The notes under the pieces: model-generated
Told to the model about the DNA's origin: nothing
The model's database searches: none
The model's input: the letters and a program-made list of their open reading frames with translations, nothing else
Assembly (NCBI GenBank): GCA_964569865.1
Contig: CAZMVQ010000005.1
Location: 1-59,206 of the forward strand
Length of the DNA: 59,206 bases
Source: DROE01 sp964569865
GTDB lineage: Bacteria > Pseudomonadota > Alphaproteobacteria > Rhizobiales > Devosiaceae
Reading direction: 5' to 3'
Position numbers and translations under genes: made by a program
Part shown: positions 51,805 to 59,206 of the stretch, in pieces
Position numbering within the stretch: position 1 is the first letter of the stretch
Layout of the letters: each line of letters starts with the position of its first letter

Positions 51805-52287
51805 TTAAGAGCGGTGATAGGGGTGTCCACTAAGGATGGTGGTGGCACGATAAAGCTGTTCGCTTAAAAGTGCACGAACAATCTGATGGGGCCAGGTCAG
51901 GGGTGAAAAACTTAGTATGGATTTGGCGCGATGACGTATAGATTGATCCAGACCATCCGGTCCACCAATAACAAAGGTCAGACATGGTGTGCCCTGATCG
52001 ATATTGTTGGCCATTGCGGAGGCAAATTTTTTGCTTGTTTGAAAGGTTCCATCCTCATCAAGAGCGATAAGATGGGTGTCGAGGGGAATGGCGGCAAGAA
52101 TTTTTTTGGCTTCTTCGAGCTTGCGCGTGGTGCTGGATTTGGCGCTGGATTCAGCTATTTCGATGATTTCAAAATCTTTGATGCCAAGGGATCGTCCCAA
52201 GGGTTTGGCGCGCTTTAGATAGCGGGCAACAAGTTCACGCTCCGGGCCATCCTTCATTTTTCCCAGTGCAATTATAACAACACGCAT
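51805..52287 (-). CDS. rlmH: 23S rRNA pseudouridine-1915 N3-methyltransferase
   Basis: A SPOUT methyltransferase of 160 residues acting on 70S ribosomes. The knot motifs FVIGGPDGLDQSI and the C-terminal LSEQLYRATTILSGHPYHR are canonical. I chose the ATG at 52287; the codon before it is TTG and could also initiate. It follows rsfS by eight bases. Confidence 0.96.
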   Translation of the reverse strand: MRVVIIALGKMKDGPERELVARYLKRAKPLGRSLGIKDFEIIEIAESSAKSSTTRKLEEAKKILAAIPLDTHLIALDEDGTFQTSKKFASAMANNIDQGTPCLTFVIGGPDGLDQSIRHRAKSILSFSPLTWPHQIVRALLSEQLYRATTILSGHPYHRS

Positions 52288-52295
52288 CAATGGAG

Positions 52296-52685
52296 TTATT
52301 CCGCCTGCTCGCCAGCCAGATCACCTTGCCACATTTTTTCCAGATTATAGAATTCGCGCACTTCGGGGCGGAAAATATGAATAATCACATCGCCTGCATC
52401 CACCAGCACCCAATCGCAATTGGGCAGGCCCTCGATGCGCGGGGTTTTAAAACCGGCCTCTTTTATTGCCTTGGAAAGCTGGTTGGCAATTGCGCCCACA
52501 TGGCGCTGGGAGCGGCCGGAGGAGATGACCATATAATCAGACATGGGGGACTTGCCCAGCATATCAATGGAAATGGTATCTTGGGCCTTGGCATCTTCAA
52601 GGCATTCAATAACAATATCGATCATAGGGGTTGATTTTGTCGGGGCTTTGGAGCCGGATTTATCTTTTGAGGCGGTGTTTGTCAT
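52296..52685 (-). CDS. rsfS: ribosomal silencing factor RsfS
   Basis: Binds L14 and keeps ribosomal subunits apart when nutrients are low; 129 residues. The core ECLEDAKAQDTISIDMLGKSPMSDYMVISSGRS, DWVLVDAGDVIIHIFRPEVREFYNLEKMW is canonical. An N-terminal polar tail rich in Ser and Lys precedes it. It lies between nadD and rlmH in the usual order. Confidence 0.96.
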   Translation of the reverse strand: MTNTASKDKSGSKAPTKSTPMIDIVIECLEDAKAQDTISIDMLGKSPMSDYMVISSGRSQRHVGAIANQLSKAIKEAGFKTPRIEGLPNCDWVLVDAGDVIIHIFRPEVREFYNLEKMWQGDLAGEQAE

Positions 52686-52723
52686 TTAGGTTTTTTACAG
52701 TCGGTCAATTGAAGGGTTCATCA

Positions 52724-53359
52724 CTATATGCGCTCAACTGGCTTTGCAGGCAAGGGGGCATTTTGGCGGATTTTGCTCGAGGACATTTCGCTCGTCAATC
52801 CGCTTAGATATATCCATGCGGGAGGTTTGCTAAAGGGAAGCGTTTTTGCAGCTCTTTGGGGCAGGCGGTTTTTTTTCAGATATATGGCGGCCGGCGAGGA
52901 AAGGGCATCCAATCCAGCCCCCGGGCGATTATAAATTACCAACGGCACAAGGTTTGCAATTTCGCGCCAGCGCTCCCAGTGATGAAAACCAGCAAAGCTG
53001 TCTGCGCCCATAATCCAGACAAAATTTCTGTCTGATAATGTGGTCTGTAAAAATTTCAGCGTGTCAAAAGTATAGGTAAATCCGCGAGCGGCTTCAAAAC
53101 CGGTTGCGCTAACCCTTGGATGGGTAATCAATGTTGTGGCCGCCTGCACCCTGTTGGCCAGCGGCGCTAACTCCCCATGATTTTTTAGCGGATTTCCCGG
53201 AGTAACCAGCCACCACACCGCATCCAGATCAAGGCGTTTTAACACCTGACGCGATACCAGCTGATGGCCGGGGTGAGGGGGATTGAAACTGCCACCAAAC
53301 AGGCCAATTGTCATCCCTCTCATAGAGGAGGGTAGTTTGGTAATATCTTTTTGGGCCAT
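52724..53359 (-). CDS. nadD: nicotinate-nucleotide adenylyltransferase
   Basis: Joins nicotinate mononucleotide and ATP in NAD synthesis; 211 residues. The nucleotidyltransferase motifs IGLFGGSFNPPHPGHQLV and SGLTSEMSSSKIRQ (the SxTxxR-type end) and the MGADSFAGFHHWERW segment are clear. I chose the ATG at 53359, which overlaps the proA stop (TGATG); an internal ATG at 53314 also begins a plausible domain start. The neighbours obg-proB-proA-nadD-rsfS-rlmH are the standard alphaproteobacterial order. Confidence 0.95.
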   Translation of the reverse strand: MAQKDITKLPSSMRGMTIGLFGGSFNPPHPGHQLVSRQVLKRLDLDAVWWLVTPGNPLKNHGELAPLANRVQAATTLITHPRVSATGFEAARGFTYTFDTLKFLQTTLSDRNFVWIMGADSFAGFHHWERWREIANLVPLVIYNRPGAGLDALSSPAAIYLKKNRLPQRAAKTLPFSKPPAWIYLSGLTSEMSSSKIRQNAPLPAKPVERI

Positions 53360-54636
53360 CAGGGGCGACACTGCCCGTCTCCCAACACTTGATATTTAAA
53401 ACTGGTCAGTTGCTCAACTCCAACCGGTCCGCGAGCGTGCATTTTGCCGGTGGAAATGCCAATTTCCGCTCCCATGCCAAATTCGCCGCCATCGGCATAC
53501 TGGGTTGAAGCATTGTGCAGCAAAATGGCGCTATCGACCTGGGCAAAAAATTCATCCCTTGATGAGTTGTTTTCAGTAATTATCGCTTCGGTATGGCCGG
53601 AAGAATAGGTGGCGATATGCTTGATTGCTTCATCTATGTCATCAACCAGCGCCACGGAAATATCGGGGGATAGATATTCAGTGCTCCAATCTTCCTTTGT
53701 TGCTGTTATCGCATTGGGAAAGGCTTTAATCACCGCTGCATCCCCATGAATTGTGCATCCGGCTTTGCTTAGGGTTTCAAGAATTGGCACAAGATGGCTA
53801 TTGGCGACATTTTTATGAACGAGCAGCGTTTCGGCGGCGCCACAAACTCCGGTACGGCGCATTTTTGAATTGAGCACAATTTCGCACGCCATTTTCAGAT
53901 CAGCGCTTTCATCAACAAATATGTGGCAGATGCCTTCAAGATGGGCAAAAACCGGCACTCGCGCTTCGCTTTGCACCCGCCCGACAAGTCCCTTGCCACC
54001 ACGGGGCACTATGACATCAATGGCTCCACCCAGTCCCTTGAGCATTTCACCAACAGCGGCCCGATCAGTTGTTGGAACAATTTGAATAGTGTCAGGGGAA
54101 AGGTTTGCGCTTTTTAATGCAGTGACAAAACAGGCGTGCAGGGCACGGGCGGAATTAAAACTATCGGTGCCACCGCGCAATATTGCTCCATTGCCTGACA
54201 TCAGACAAAGGGCGGCAGCGTCTGCCGTGACGTTGGGGCGGCTTTCATAAATTATCCCGATTACGCCGATGGGAGTGCGCACCCGTGAAATGTTCAGGCC
54301 ACTTGGCACGTCCCATTGATCGATAACCTGCCCTACGGGATCGTCCAATTTAGCGATGGCACGGATGGAGCTAACAATGTCGGCAAGACGGGTGCTGTCC
54401 AGTGTCAGCCGATCGGTGAAAGCGGCGCTTAATCCGGTTTGTTTGGCGCGCTCCAGATCAATTTTGTTGGCTGCAAGAATTTTTTGCTCATTGGCCGCAA
54501 TTTGATCGGCAGCTTGCAGCAGGGCTTTGATTTTGGCTTGAGTATCAGTATTTGCCAAAGCATTGGCGGCGGCTTTTGCTCGTTTGCCCATATCCAGCAT
54601 CAGCTCTGTTACATCTTGTTTGCTATCACTCATCAT
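53359..54636 (-). CDS. proA: gamma-glutamyl phosphate reductase
   Basis: Second step of proline synthesis, reducing glutamyl phosphate to glutamate semialdehyde; 425 residues. The catalytic cysteine is in MRRTGVCGAAETLLV, with IGVIYESRPNVTADAAALC and VPRGGKGLV also present. The gene overlaps proB. Two adjacent ATG codons (54636 and 54633) are possible; GGGGA lies six bases before the first. Confidence 0.97.
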   Translation of the reverse strand: MMSDSKQDVTELMLDMGKRAKAAANALANTDTQAKIKALLQAADQIAANEQKILAANKIDLERAKQTGLSAAFTDRLTLDSTRLADIVSSIRAIAKLDDPVGQVIDQWDVPSGLNISRVRTPIGVIGIIYESRPNVTADAAALCLMSGNGAILRGGTDSFNSARALHACFVTALKSANLSPDTIQIVPTTDRAAVGEMLKGLGGAIDVIVPRGGKGLVGRVQSEARVPVFAHLEGICHIFVDESADLKMACEIVLNSKMRRTGVCGAAETLLVHKNVANSHLVPILETLSKAGCTIHGDAAVIKAFPNAITATKEDWSTEYLSPDISVALVDDIDEAIKHIATYSSGHTEAIITENNSSRDEFFAQVDSAILLHNASTQYADGGEFGMGAEIGISTGKMHARGPVGVEQLTSFKYQVLGDGQCRP

Positions 54637-55813
54637 CTTGGTCCCCGTTATTAACCTGTTCAATGCCTACCAGATTGTCAGAATGTACAAGTTCGGTGCG
54701 GTTCATATAGCCAAACAAGCCCATAATGGCCTCACTCTTTTTACCCATGGATTTGTTCGCTTCAGTCTGGTTCATGGAAACCAGGCCACGGGCAATCTCT
54801 ATGTTATCAGGATCAATAATTGCAACCGCATCGCCACGATCAAAATTGCCGTTGATATTTGTTACCCCCACCGGCAACAAGGATTTTCCCTTGCTGATGG
54901 CTAAGGCCGCTCCATCATCCACATGGATGGAACCGGATATTTCTAGGGTTCCCAGTATCCAGCTTTTTCTGGCTGCCGCCGGGCTTTGAGTGGCAGGAAA
55001 TAATGTGTGTTTTGCCCCGGATGCAAGGGCGGCAAGGGGATGGTTTTTGGTGCCATTGGCAATGATCATCGAAGTGCCGGAACGGGTGGCGATTTTTGCC
55101 GCATCCAGCTTGGTGGCCATGCCGCCTTTGGCCAGATGGTTTTTGGTGCCGCTGGCCATGGCTTCGATTTCAGCGGTTACAGACCTGACCATGGGCAGGT
55201 GGGTGGCTGTTTTTGAAATGTCTTGGTCAGGCGTGTCATTTTGATTTGGAATGGAGGTATAAAGACCATCAATATCGGAAAGTAAAACCAGACAGTCCGA
55301 GCCGATCATTGAGGCCACACGGGCCGAAAGCCTGTCATTGTCCCCATAGCGAATTTCAGATGTGGCAACGCTGTCATTCTCGTTGATGATTGGCACTGCG
55401 CCCAATTCCAGCAGGGTAAGAATGGTGGCGCGGGCATTAATATAATGGCGGCGTTCTTCGGTGATATTGGGGGTTAATAATATCTGCCCGGTGGTAATTT
55501 TTTTTGCAGCTAAAGCATCGCGCCACGCCTGAGACAGAGCAACCTGACCGACACTGGCGCAGGCCTGATTTTGAGTTAAAGACAGGGATTTATCATCAAA
55601 TCCCAACAGGGTGCGTCCAAGAGAAATCGCCCCTGAAGAAACCACAAGGATTTGCATGCCGGTTTTTTTAAGCCGCGAAATATCGGCGGCCAAAGAATTT
55701 AACCAGTCCTGACGCAATTGCCCGCTTAGGGCATCAACTAAAAGGGCCGAGCCAACTTTAATTGTTAAGCGATCAAAGCCAAGAATAACCCGGTTTTGCT
55801 TTAGGGGGACCAT
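54626..55813 (-). CDS. proB: glutamate 5-kinase
   Basis: First step of proline synthesis; 395 residues. The amino acid kinase domain (LTIKVGSALLVD; VSSGAISLGRTLL; INENDSVATSEIRYGDNDRLSARVA) is followed by a PUA domain (about residues 290-380). It overlaps obg at its start by 13 bases and proA at its end, so the three are translationally coupled. Confidence 0.97.
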   Translation of the reverse strand: MVPLKQNRVILGFDRLTIKVGSALLVDALSGQLRQDWLNSLAADISRLKKTGMQILVVSSGAISLGRTLLGFDDKSLSLTQNQACASVGQVALSQAWRDALAAKKITTGQILLTPNITEERRHYINARATILTLLELGAVPIINENDSVATSEIRYGDNDRLSARVASMIGSDCLVLLSDIDGLYTSIPNQNDTPDQDISKTATHLPMVRSVTAEIEAMASGTKNHLAKGGMATKLDAAKIATRSGTSMIIANGTKNHPLAALASGAKHTLFPATQSPAAARKSWILGTLEISGSIHVDDGAALAISKGKSLLPVGVTNINGNFDRGDAVAIIDPDNIEIARGLVSMNQTEANKSMGKKSEAIMGLFGYMNRTELVHSDNLVGIEQVNNGDQDDE

Positions 55814-56844
55814 TGTTTTTCCTCAGGGGTTTTTTCGGCCTCAATCTGATCCTGTTTTTTTTGGTCCAGCGCTCTAACGATGGCAAAAAGCACCTGTTCG
55901 ACACCTTTTTTGGAGGCGGCGGAGGCGGCCAGCAATTCGCCCTTGATCACCGGTCTTAGGGCGGCGAGTTTTTCTTCGATTGCTTCATCGGTTAGCGCAT
56001 CGATCTTGTTAAGCACGACAATTTGTTTTTTGTCGGCAAGGCCGTTTCCATAGGCGTTAAGTTCGGCGCGAATGGTTTTATAGGAGGCCACCACGTCATC
56101 CGATGTGCCATCAATCAGATGTACATTGACCACGCACCGTTCCACATGGCCCAAAAATCTGTCGCCTATGCCTGCCCCCTCGTGGGCACCCTCGATAAGG
56201 CCGGGGATATCGGCCAGCACAAAGTCTTTTTCCCCTATGCGTACCACCCCAAGATTTGGATGCAGGGTGGTGAAAGGATAATCGGCAATTTTTGGCTTGG
56301 CGGCGGAAACCGAGCTTAAGAATGTGGATTTTCCCGCATTGGGCAGGCCCACAAGACCGGCATCGGCAATGAGTTTTAAGCGTAGCCAAATCCATTTTTC
56401 AATTCCGGGCAGGCCGGGGTTGGCATGGCGGGGGGCTTGATTGGATGAAGTTTTGAAATGGGCGTTGCCAAATCCACCATTGCCGCCGGTCAGTAAAATG
56501 ATTTTTTGACCCACTGCGGTAAAGTCCGCCAACAGGGTTTCATTATCTTCTTCAAAAACCTGAGTGCCAACGGGCACCCTTAAAACTATGTGATCTCCGT
56601 TAGGGCCTGTGCGGTCTTTACCCATGCCTCCAACACCGGCATCAGCCTTGTAGTGTTGCATGTAGCGATAATCAATCAGGGTGTTCAGCCCGTCGACACA
56701 TTCAACGATCACATCGCCGCCGCGCCCGCCATTACCCCCGGCCGGGCCGCCAAACTCCACATATTTTTCCCGGCGAAAGGCCACGGATCCACCGCCGCCA
56801 TTGCCCGATTTGATAAATATTTTGGCCTGATCAAGAAATTTCAT
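55801..56844 (-). CDS. obg: Obg GTPase
   Basis: An essential ribosome-associated GTPase (ObgE/CgtA), 347 residues. The glycine-rich N-terminal Obg fold (SGNGGGGSVAFRREKYVEFGG) is followed by the G domain: G1 GLPNAGKSTFLS, G2 YPFTTLHP, G3 DIPGLIEGAHEGAGIG and G4 NKID. It is downstream of rplU-rpmA with a GNAT gene in between. Confidence 0.97.
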   Translation of the reverse strand: MKFLDQAKIFIKSGNGGGGSVAFRREKYVEFGGPAGGNGGRGGDVIVECVDGLNTLIDYRYMQHYKADAGVGGMGKDRTGPNGDHIVLRVPVGTQVFEEDNETLLADFTAVGQKIILLTGGNGGFGNAHFKTSSNQAPRHANPGLPGIEKWIWLRLKLIADAGLVGLPNAGKSTFLSSVSAAKPKIADYPFTTLHPNLGVVRIGEKDFVLADIPGLIEGAHEGAGIGDRFLGHVERCVVNVHLIDGTSDDVVASYKTIRAELNAYGNGLADKKQIVVLNKIDALTDEAIEEKLAALRPVIKGELLAASAASKKGVEQVLFAIVRALDQKKQDQIEAEKTPEEKQWSP

Positions 56845-56946
56845 TTTGCGGCTGCTTTTTTATCTGGTCAGCAAACTGTTTGCTAATTATATGTTCAGGG
56901 TCTGGACCCTAATATCGTGTTTTGGTCCCCTCGAACAGGGTGGCGG

Positions 56947-57483
56947 TCAAGGTTTAGCGTGCCATACTAATTGGGTTACGCTTACGCCCTTGTGCTGCCC
57001 ACAATCATCAATTTGTGTTGATATTTCTTCAAATCCGGCCTTTTTCAATACTTTGATTGAACCGGTGTTTTGTTCAATGGCGTGGGCAAAGATTTTATTG
57101 ATACCAGACTTTAAGGCTGCACCAAGCACGCCGTTTGCCGCCTCGGTTGCATAGCCTTTTGCCCAAAAAGGCTCGCCCAGCCAATAGCCCAGTTCCAGCA
57201 TTTCGTCACTCTTAAAATGCAAACTCATAATTCCGATTAAATCAGTGTTTTTATTTGTAATAGCATAGGAGTGTTCTTCGTCTCGGCGGGCGATATTGTT
57301 GATGAAATCCAGCGCATGATCAATAGTAAAAGGGTGGGGCAACCGGGCTAAAAATTCGTGTATGGTTTTGTTGTTGGCCAGAACTTGCAGGGCTTTGGCA
57401 TCATTGAGATCGGGCGCGCGCAAAAACAGGCGATCCGTTGTAATCGTATCGGGCATTTTTGCTGTGATGTTTAGTTTAGTCAT
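56947..57483 (-). CDS. GNAT family N-acetyltransferase (RimJ/RimL-like)
   Basis: A 178-residue GNAT acetyltransferase. The N-terminal TDRLFLRAPDLNDAKAL and the acetyl-CoA region LELGYWLGEPFWAKGYATEA, then NTGSIKVLKKAGFEE, are typical of the RimJ/RimL group. The substrate is unknown; N-terminal acetylation of a ribosomal protein is a guess encouraged by the L27/L21/Obg context. I chose the ATG at 57483 because GGATGGA lies just upstream; an ATG three codons earlier is the alternative. Confidence 0.88.
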   Translation of the reverse strand: MTKLNITAKMPDTITTDRLFLRAPDLNDAKALQVLANNKTIHEFLARLPHPFTIDHALDFINNIARRDEEHSYAITNKNTDLIGIMSLHFKSDEMLELGYWLGEPFWAKGYATEAANGVLGAALKSGINKIFAHAIEQNTGSIKVLKKAGFEEISTQIDDCGQHKGVSVTQLVWHAKP

Positions 57484-57496
57484 GACATCCATCCAA

Positions 57497-57534
57497 AATT
57501 AAAGGGAAGCTGGCTTTTACCGGCTCCCCTTAAA
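57497..57534 (-). terminator. hairpin upstream of the GNAT gene
   Basis: On the minus strand AAGGGGAGCCGG pairs with CCAGCTTCCCTT (one mismatch and one wobble) over a short A-rich loop, followed by TAATTTT. It probably adds to termination after rpmA. Confidence 0.7.
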
Positions 57535-57554
57535 GAATTTTTGGATTATGAGTT

Positions 57555-57591
57555 AAAAATCCTTGCCGGGGAGCTTGTTTTCGCCGGCAGG
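57555..57591 (-). terminator. terminator of the rplU-rpmA unit
   Basis: On the minus strand CCTGCCGG pairs with CCGGCAAGG (one wobble) around a 14-base loop, followed by ATTTTT. It lies 22 bases beyond the rpmA stop. Confidence 0.8.
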
Positions 57592-57612
57592 TGTTTTTTA
57601 AAATCCCAACCG

Positions 57613-57894
57613 TTATTCTGCAGCTACTTTTTCAGGTGAACCTGCCGGGTCAACAGACACAAAGGTTTTTCCGCCACGACGGGTGGAAAACGCCACATTG
57701 CCATCAACCAAAGCAAAAATCGTATGATCTCTGCCAATGCCAACATTTTCGCCCGGATGCCATTTTGTGCCACGCTGGCGAATGATGATATTGCCGGGAA
57801 CGACGATTTCGCCGCCGAATTTTTTAACACCAAGACGCCGACCTGCGGTATCGCGTCCGTTGCGGGATGAACCGCCTGCTTTTTTATGTGCCAT
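57613..57894 (-). CDS. rpmA: 50S ribosomal protein L27
   Basis: L27, 93 residues, reaches the peptidyl transferase centre. The N-terminus MAHKKAGGSSRNGRDTAGRRLGVKKFGG and GNIIIRQRGTKWHPGENVGIGRDHTIFAL are canonical. It starts 54 bases after rplU. Confidence 0.98.
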   Translation of the reverse strand: MAHKKAGGSSRNGRDTAGRRLGVKKFGGEIVVPGNIIIRQRGTKWHPGENVGIGRDHTIFALVDGNVAFSTRRGGKTFVSVDPAGSPEKVAAE

Positions 57895-57948
57895 TTTTCA
57901 AACGCCTTTAGAACTTTTTGATTTTCAGGGGCTTGACCCCAGTTTGTT

Positions 57949-58572
57949 TTATTTACCGGCAACCAGATCTTTGGCCTGTTGTATCCAGTTGTCGCGATCA
58001 ATGCGACCCTTAAATGACAATGCCTCGTCAATCCGGGTCACATCAGCTTTGGTGAGTTTGGCTACGTCTGTGAGGGATTTGACATCCAGCGCGTGCAGTT
58101 TCTTTTCCAAAGCCGGACCAACACCTGAAATAAGTTTAAGATCATCGACGAAATCAGTTTTTGCGGTTTTTGGTTCAGCCTTTTTAGCGGCAGGTTTTTT
58201 AACCTCGGCCTTTTCAGCGGCAGGTTTTTTTGCTGCTGCTTTTTTGGCAGGCTTTTGTCCGGCGGCTAAAATATCGGTGATTTTCACCAGAGAAAGATTT
58301 TGTCTGTGGCCCTGGGTGCGGCGATATTTTTTACGGCGCTTCTTTTTGAATACAATGATTTTTTTGTTGCGGAACTGCTCAACCAGCTCTGCGACAACGG
58401 TTGCGCCTTCAACCAAAGGGGAGCCAATGGTGACATCGCTTCCACTACCAAGCATCAACACCTGATCAAAGGTGATGGTTTCTCCAGCCTGAGCATCGAG
58501 TTTTTCAATTTGCAAAATGTCGTCAGCGGCGACTTTATATTGTTTGCCGCCGGTTTTAATAATCGCGAACAT
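57949..58572 (-). CDS. rplU: 50S ribosomal protein L21 with C-terminal helix-hairpin-helix extension
   Basis: L21, 207 residues, about twice the normal length. The first 103 residues are canonical (MFAIIKTGGKQYKVAADDIL ... KKKRRKKYRRTQGHRQ). They are followed by an Ala/Lys-rich linker (PAKKAAAKKPAAEKAEVKK) and a C-terminal helix-hairpin-helix-like domain (DDLKLISGVGPALEKKLHAL, then FKGRIDRDNWIQQAKDL). Such extended L21 proteins occur, by memory, in other alphaproteobacteria. The role of the tail is unknown; nucleic-acid binding is likely from its fold. AGGT lies eight bases before the ATG. Confidence 0.96.
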   Translation of the reverse strand: MFAIIKTGGKQYKVAADDILQIEKLDAQAGETITFDQVLMLGSGSDVTIGSPLVEGATVVAELVEQFRNKKIIVFKKKRRKKYRRTQGHRQNLSLVKITDILAAGQKPAKKAAAKKPAAEKAEVKKPAAKKAEPKTAKTDFVDDLKLISGVGPALEKKLHALDVKSLTDVAKLTKADVTRIDEALSFKGRIDRDNWIQQAKDLVAGK

Positions 58573-58870
58573 ATCTTTATACCTGCCGGTAAAATCCGGT
58601 CCTGTTATTGTCGCGCTCTGTGGCGCCGCTATCTACTCAATATAAAATGAGCATCGGCGGGCTTTTTTGAACAAAAATTTAGTTCTTGTTCGGGCCTCGA
58701 ACTGCGGTTTTATCAAACGAAAATACGCGCCGAAAACTCCGGCACGCGAACTTGAGGCGGTTATGTTGGCAAATGGGTCAAGAGTCAAGTATTTGTTGCG
58801 AGGAGGATTGGCTTATGCAATATAGCGCGCGCTATGGGCAGCCGGTCTGATATTGGTTGACCCAAGATGC

Positions 58871-58960
58871 GGAGAGGTGCCGGAGTGGTCGAACGGGGCG
58901 GTCTCGAAAACCGTTGAGCGCGCGAGCGTTCCCAGGGTTCGAATCCCTGTCTCTCCGCCA
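58871..58960 (+). tRNA. tRNA-Ser (anticodon CGA)
   Basis: A 90-base class II tRNA including an encoded CCA. The acceptor stem pairs GGAGAGG with TCTCTCC (last pair G-T). The anticodon loop CTCGAAA gives CGA, reading UCG. A long variable arm (GAGCGCGCGAGCGTTC region) is as expected for tRNA-Ser, and the T arm reads CAGGGTTCGAATCCCTG. Confidence 0.97.
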
Positions 58961-59206
58961 TTTTATATATCTCGCGCCAACTCGTTTCACTCGCGGCTCC
59001 AATGGGGCGGCCAAAAAGTTGGCCGGCTCGCTCTTCGCTCGCTTGGCAGAAGGATGGTGAGACGAAATCTTAGCCTTGATAAGGCTGGGTTCGAAAACAA
59101 GCTTGGCGAGGAACGAGCTTAACGGTTTCGATGAGGGGCTTTAGCCCCGATATAATCCCTGTCTTTGTGAAATTTTTTGATCTCGCGATGAACTTTTGAC
59201 TTTGCG
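58961..59206. other. 3' flank of tRNA-Ser with T-arm-like repeats
   Basis: No gene is supported here. GGGTTCGAA recurs at 59088-59096 and AATCCCTGTCT at 59154-59164; in the tRNA the same two pieces are joined (58935-58952). Between them lies a 57-base stretch with a perfect GGGGCT/AGCCCC hairpin. An AGCCTT/AAGGCT stem sits just before the first piece. It could be a broken tRNA duplicate, an attachment-site remnant or coincidence. Confidence 0.45.

Noticed and set aside
58853..59122. Open frames across tRNA-Ser
   Set aside because: They read through the tRNA and have no ribosome site or known domain.

Overview
The window reads as a chromosomal core segment of an alphaproteobacterium, most likely affiliated with Hyphomicrobiales (Rhizobiales) and of rather low GC. 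The evidence is the gene order and protein features. The order includes leuD-leuB-asd, an sdhCDAB / mdh-sucCDAB-lpd TCA supercluster, xerC-priA-atpHAGDC, and obg-proB-proA-nadD-rsfS-rlmH-(EnvC-like)-ctpA-(polysaccharide deacetylase)-rppH. AtpD carries a Lys/Ala-rich N-terminal extension, and L21 carries a C-terminal helix-hairpin-helix extension. A run of 100 N at 48694-48793 shows this is a scaffold, probably from a draft or metagenome assembly. No IS element, phage or CRISPR array is visible.

Layout. 0.1-4.3 kb: leuD, a RidA-like gene, leuB, a PagL-like lipid A deacylase and asd. asd is preceded by a previously unlisted short leader peptide made almost only of Lys, Ile and Thr codons. 4.3-11.1 kb: accessory genes (GGDEF-EAL protein, YciI, EamA exporter, beta-carbonic anhydrase, MFS transporter with a divergent LysR regulator, DUF1737). 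11.2-14.1 kb: an XRE-cupin regulator followed by kbl-tdh for threonine degradation, with a direct-repeat operator candidate between them. 14.1-32.6 kb: a DoxX gene, then a long TCA cluster sdhCDA-x-sdhB-(DUF2007-like)-(Omp19/Inh lipoprotein)-zapE-mdh-sucC-y-sucD-sucA-sucB-lysE-lysE-lpd, closed by a strong terminator. Here x and y are unrecognised exported proteins placed between the two subunits of one enzyme.

32.6-37.4 kb (minus strand): a 1001-residue exported protein built of 14 copies of a two-cysteine, Asp-rich domain, then an EamA permease, then a 144-residue exported paralogue with two nearly identical copies of the same domain. I regard this as the least explained part of the window. 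37.5-46.8 kb: xerC divergent from priA, an unrecognised Cys/His-containing protein, and the F1 ATP synthase operon. 46.8-58.6 kb (minus strand): RNA pyrophosphohydrolase, cell-envelope genes, ribosome-associated genes, proline synthesis, Obg, L27 and L21. The window ends with tRNA-Ser(CGA) and an unusual 3' flank that repeats pieces of its T-arm.

Two themes cut across the window. First, aspartate-family amino acid flow appears twice, with a candidate Lys/Ile/Thr-sensing attenuator on asd and a regulated threonine-catabolic kbl-tdh unit. Second, short tandem duplications of 14-16 bp recur at gene borders. At least eight loci have them, six directly at or after a stop codon.
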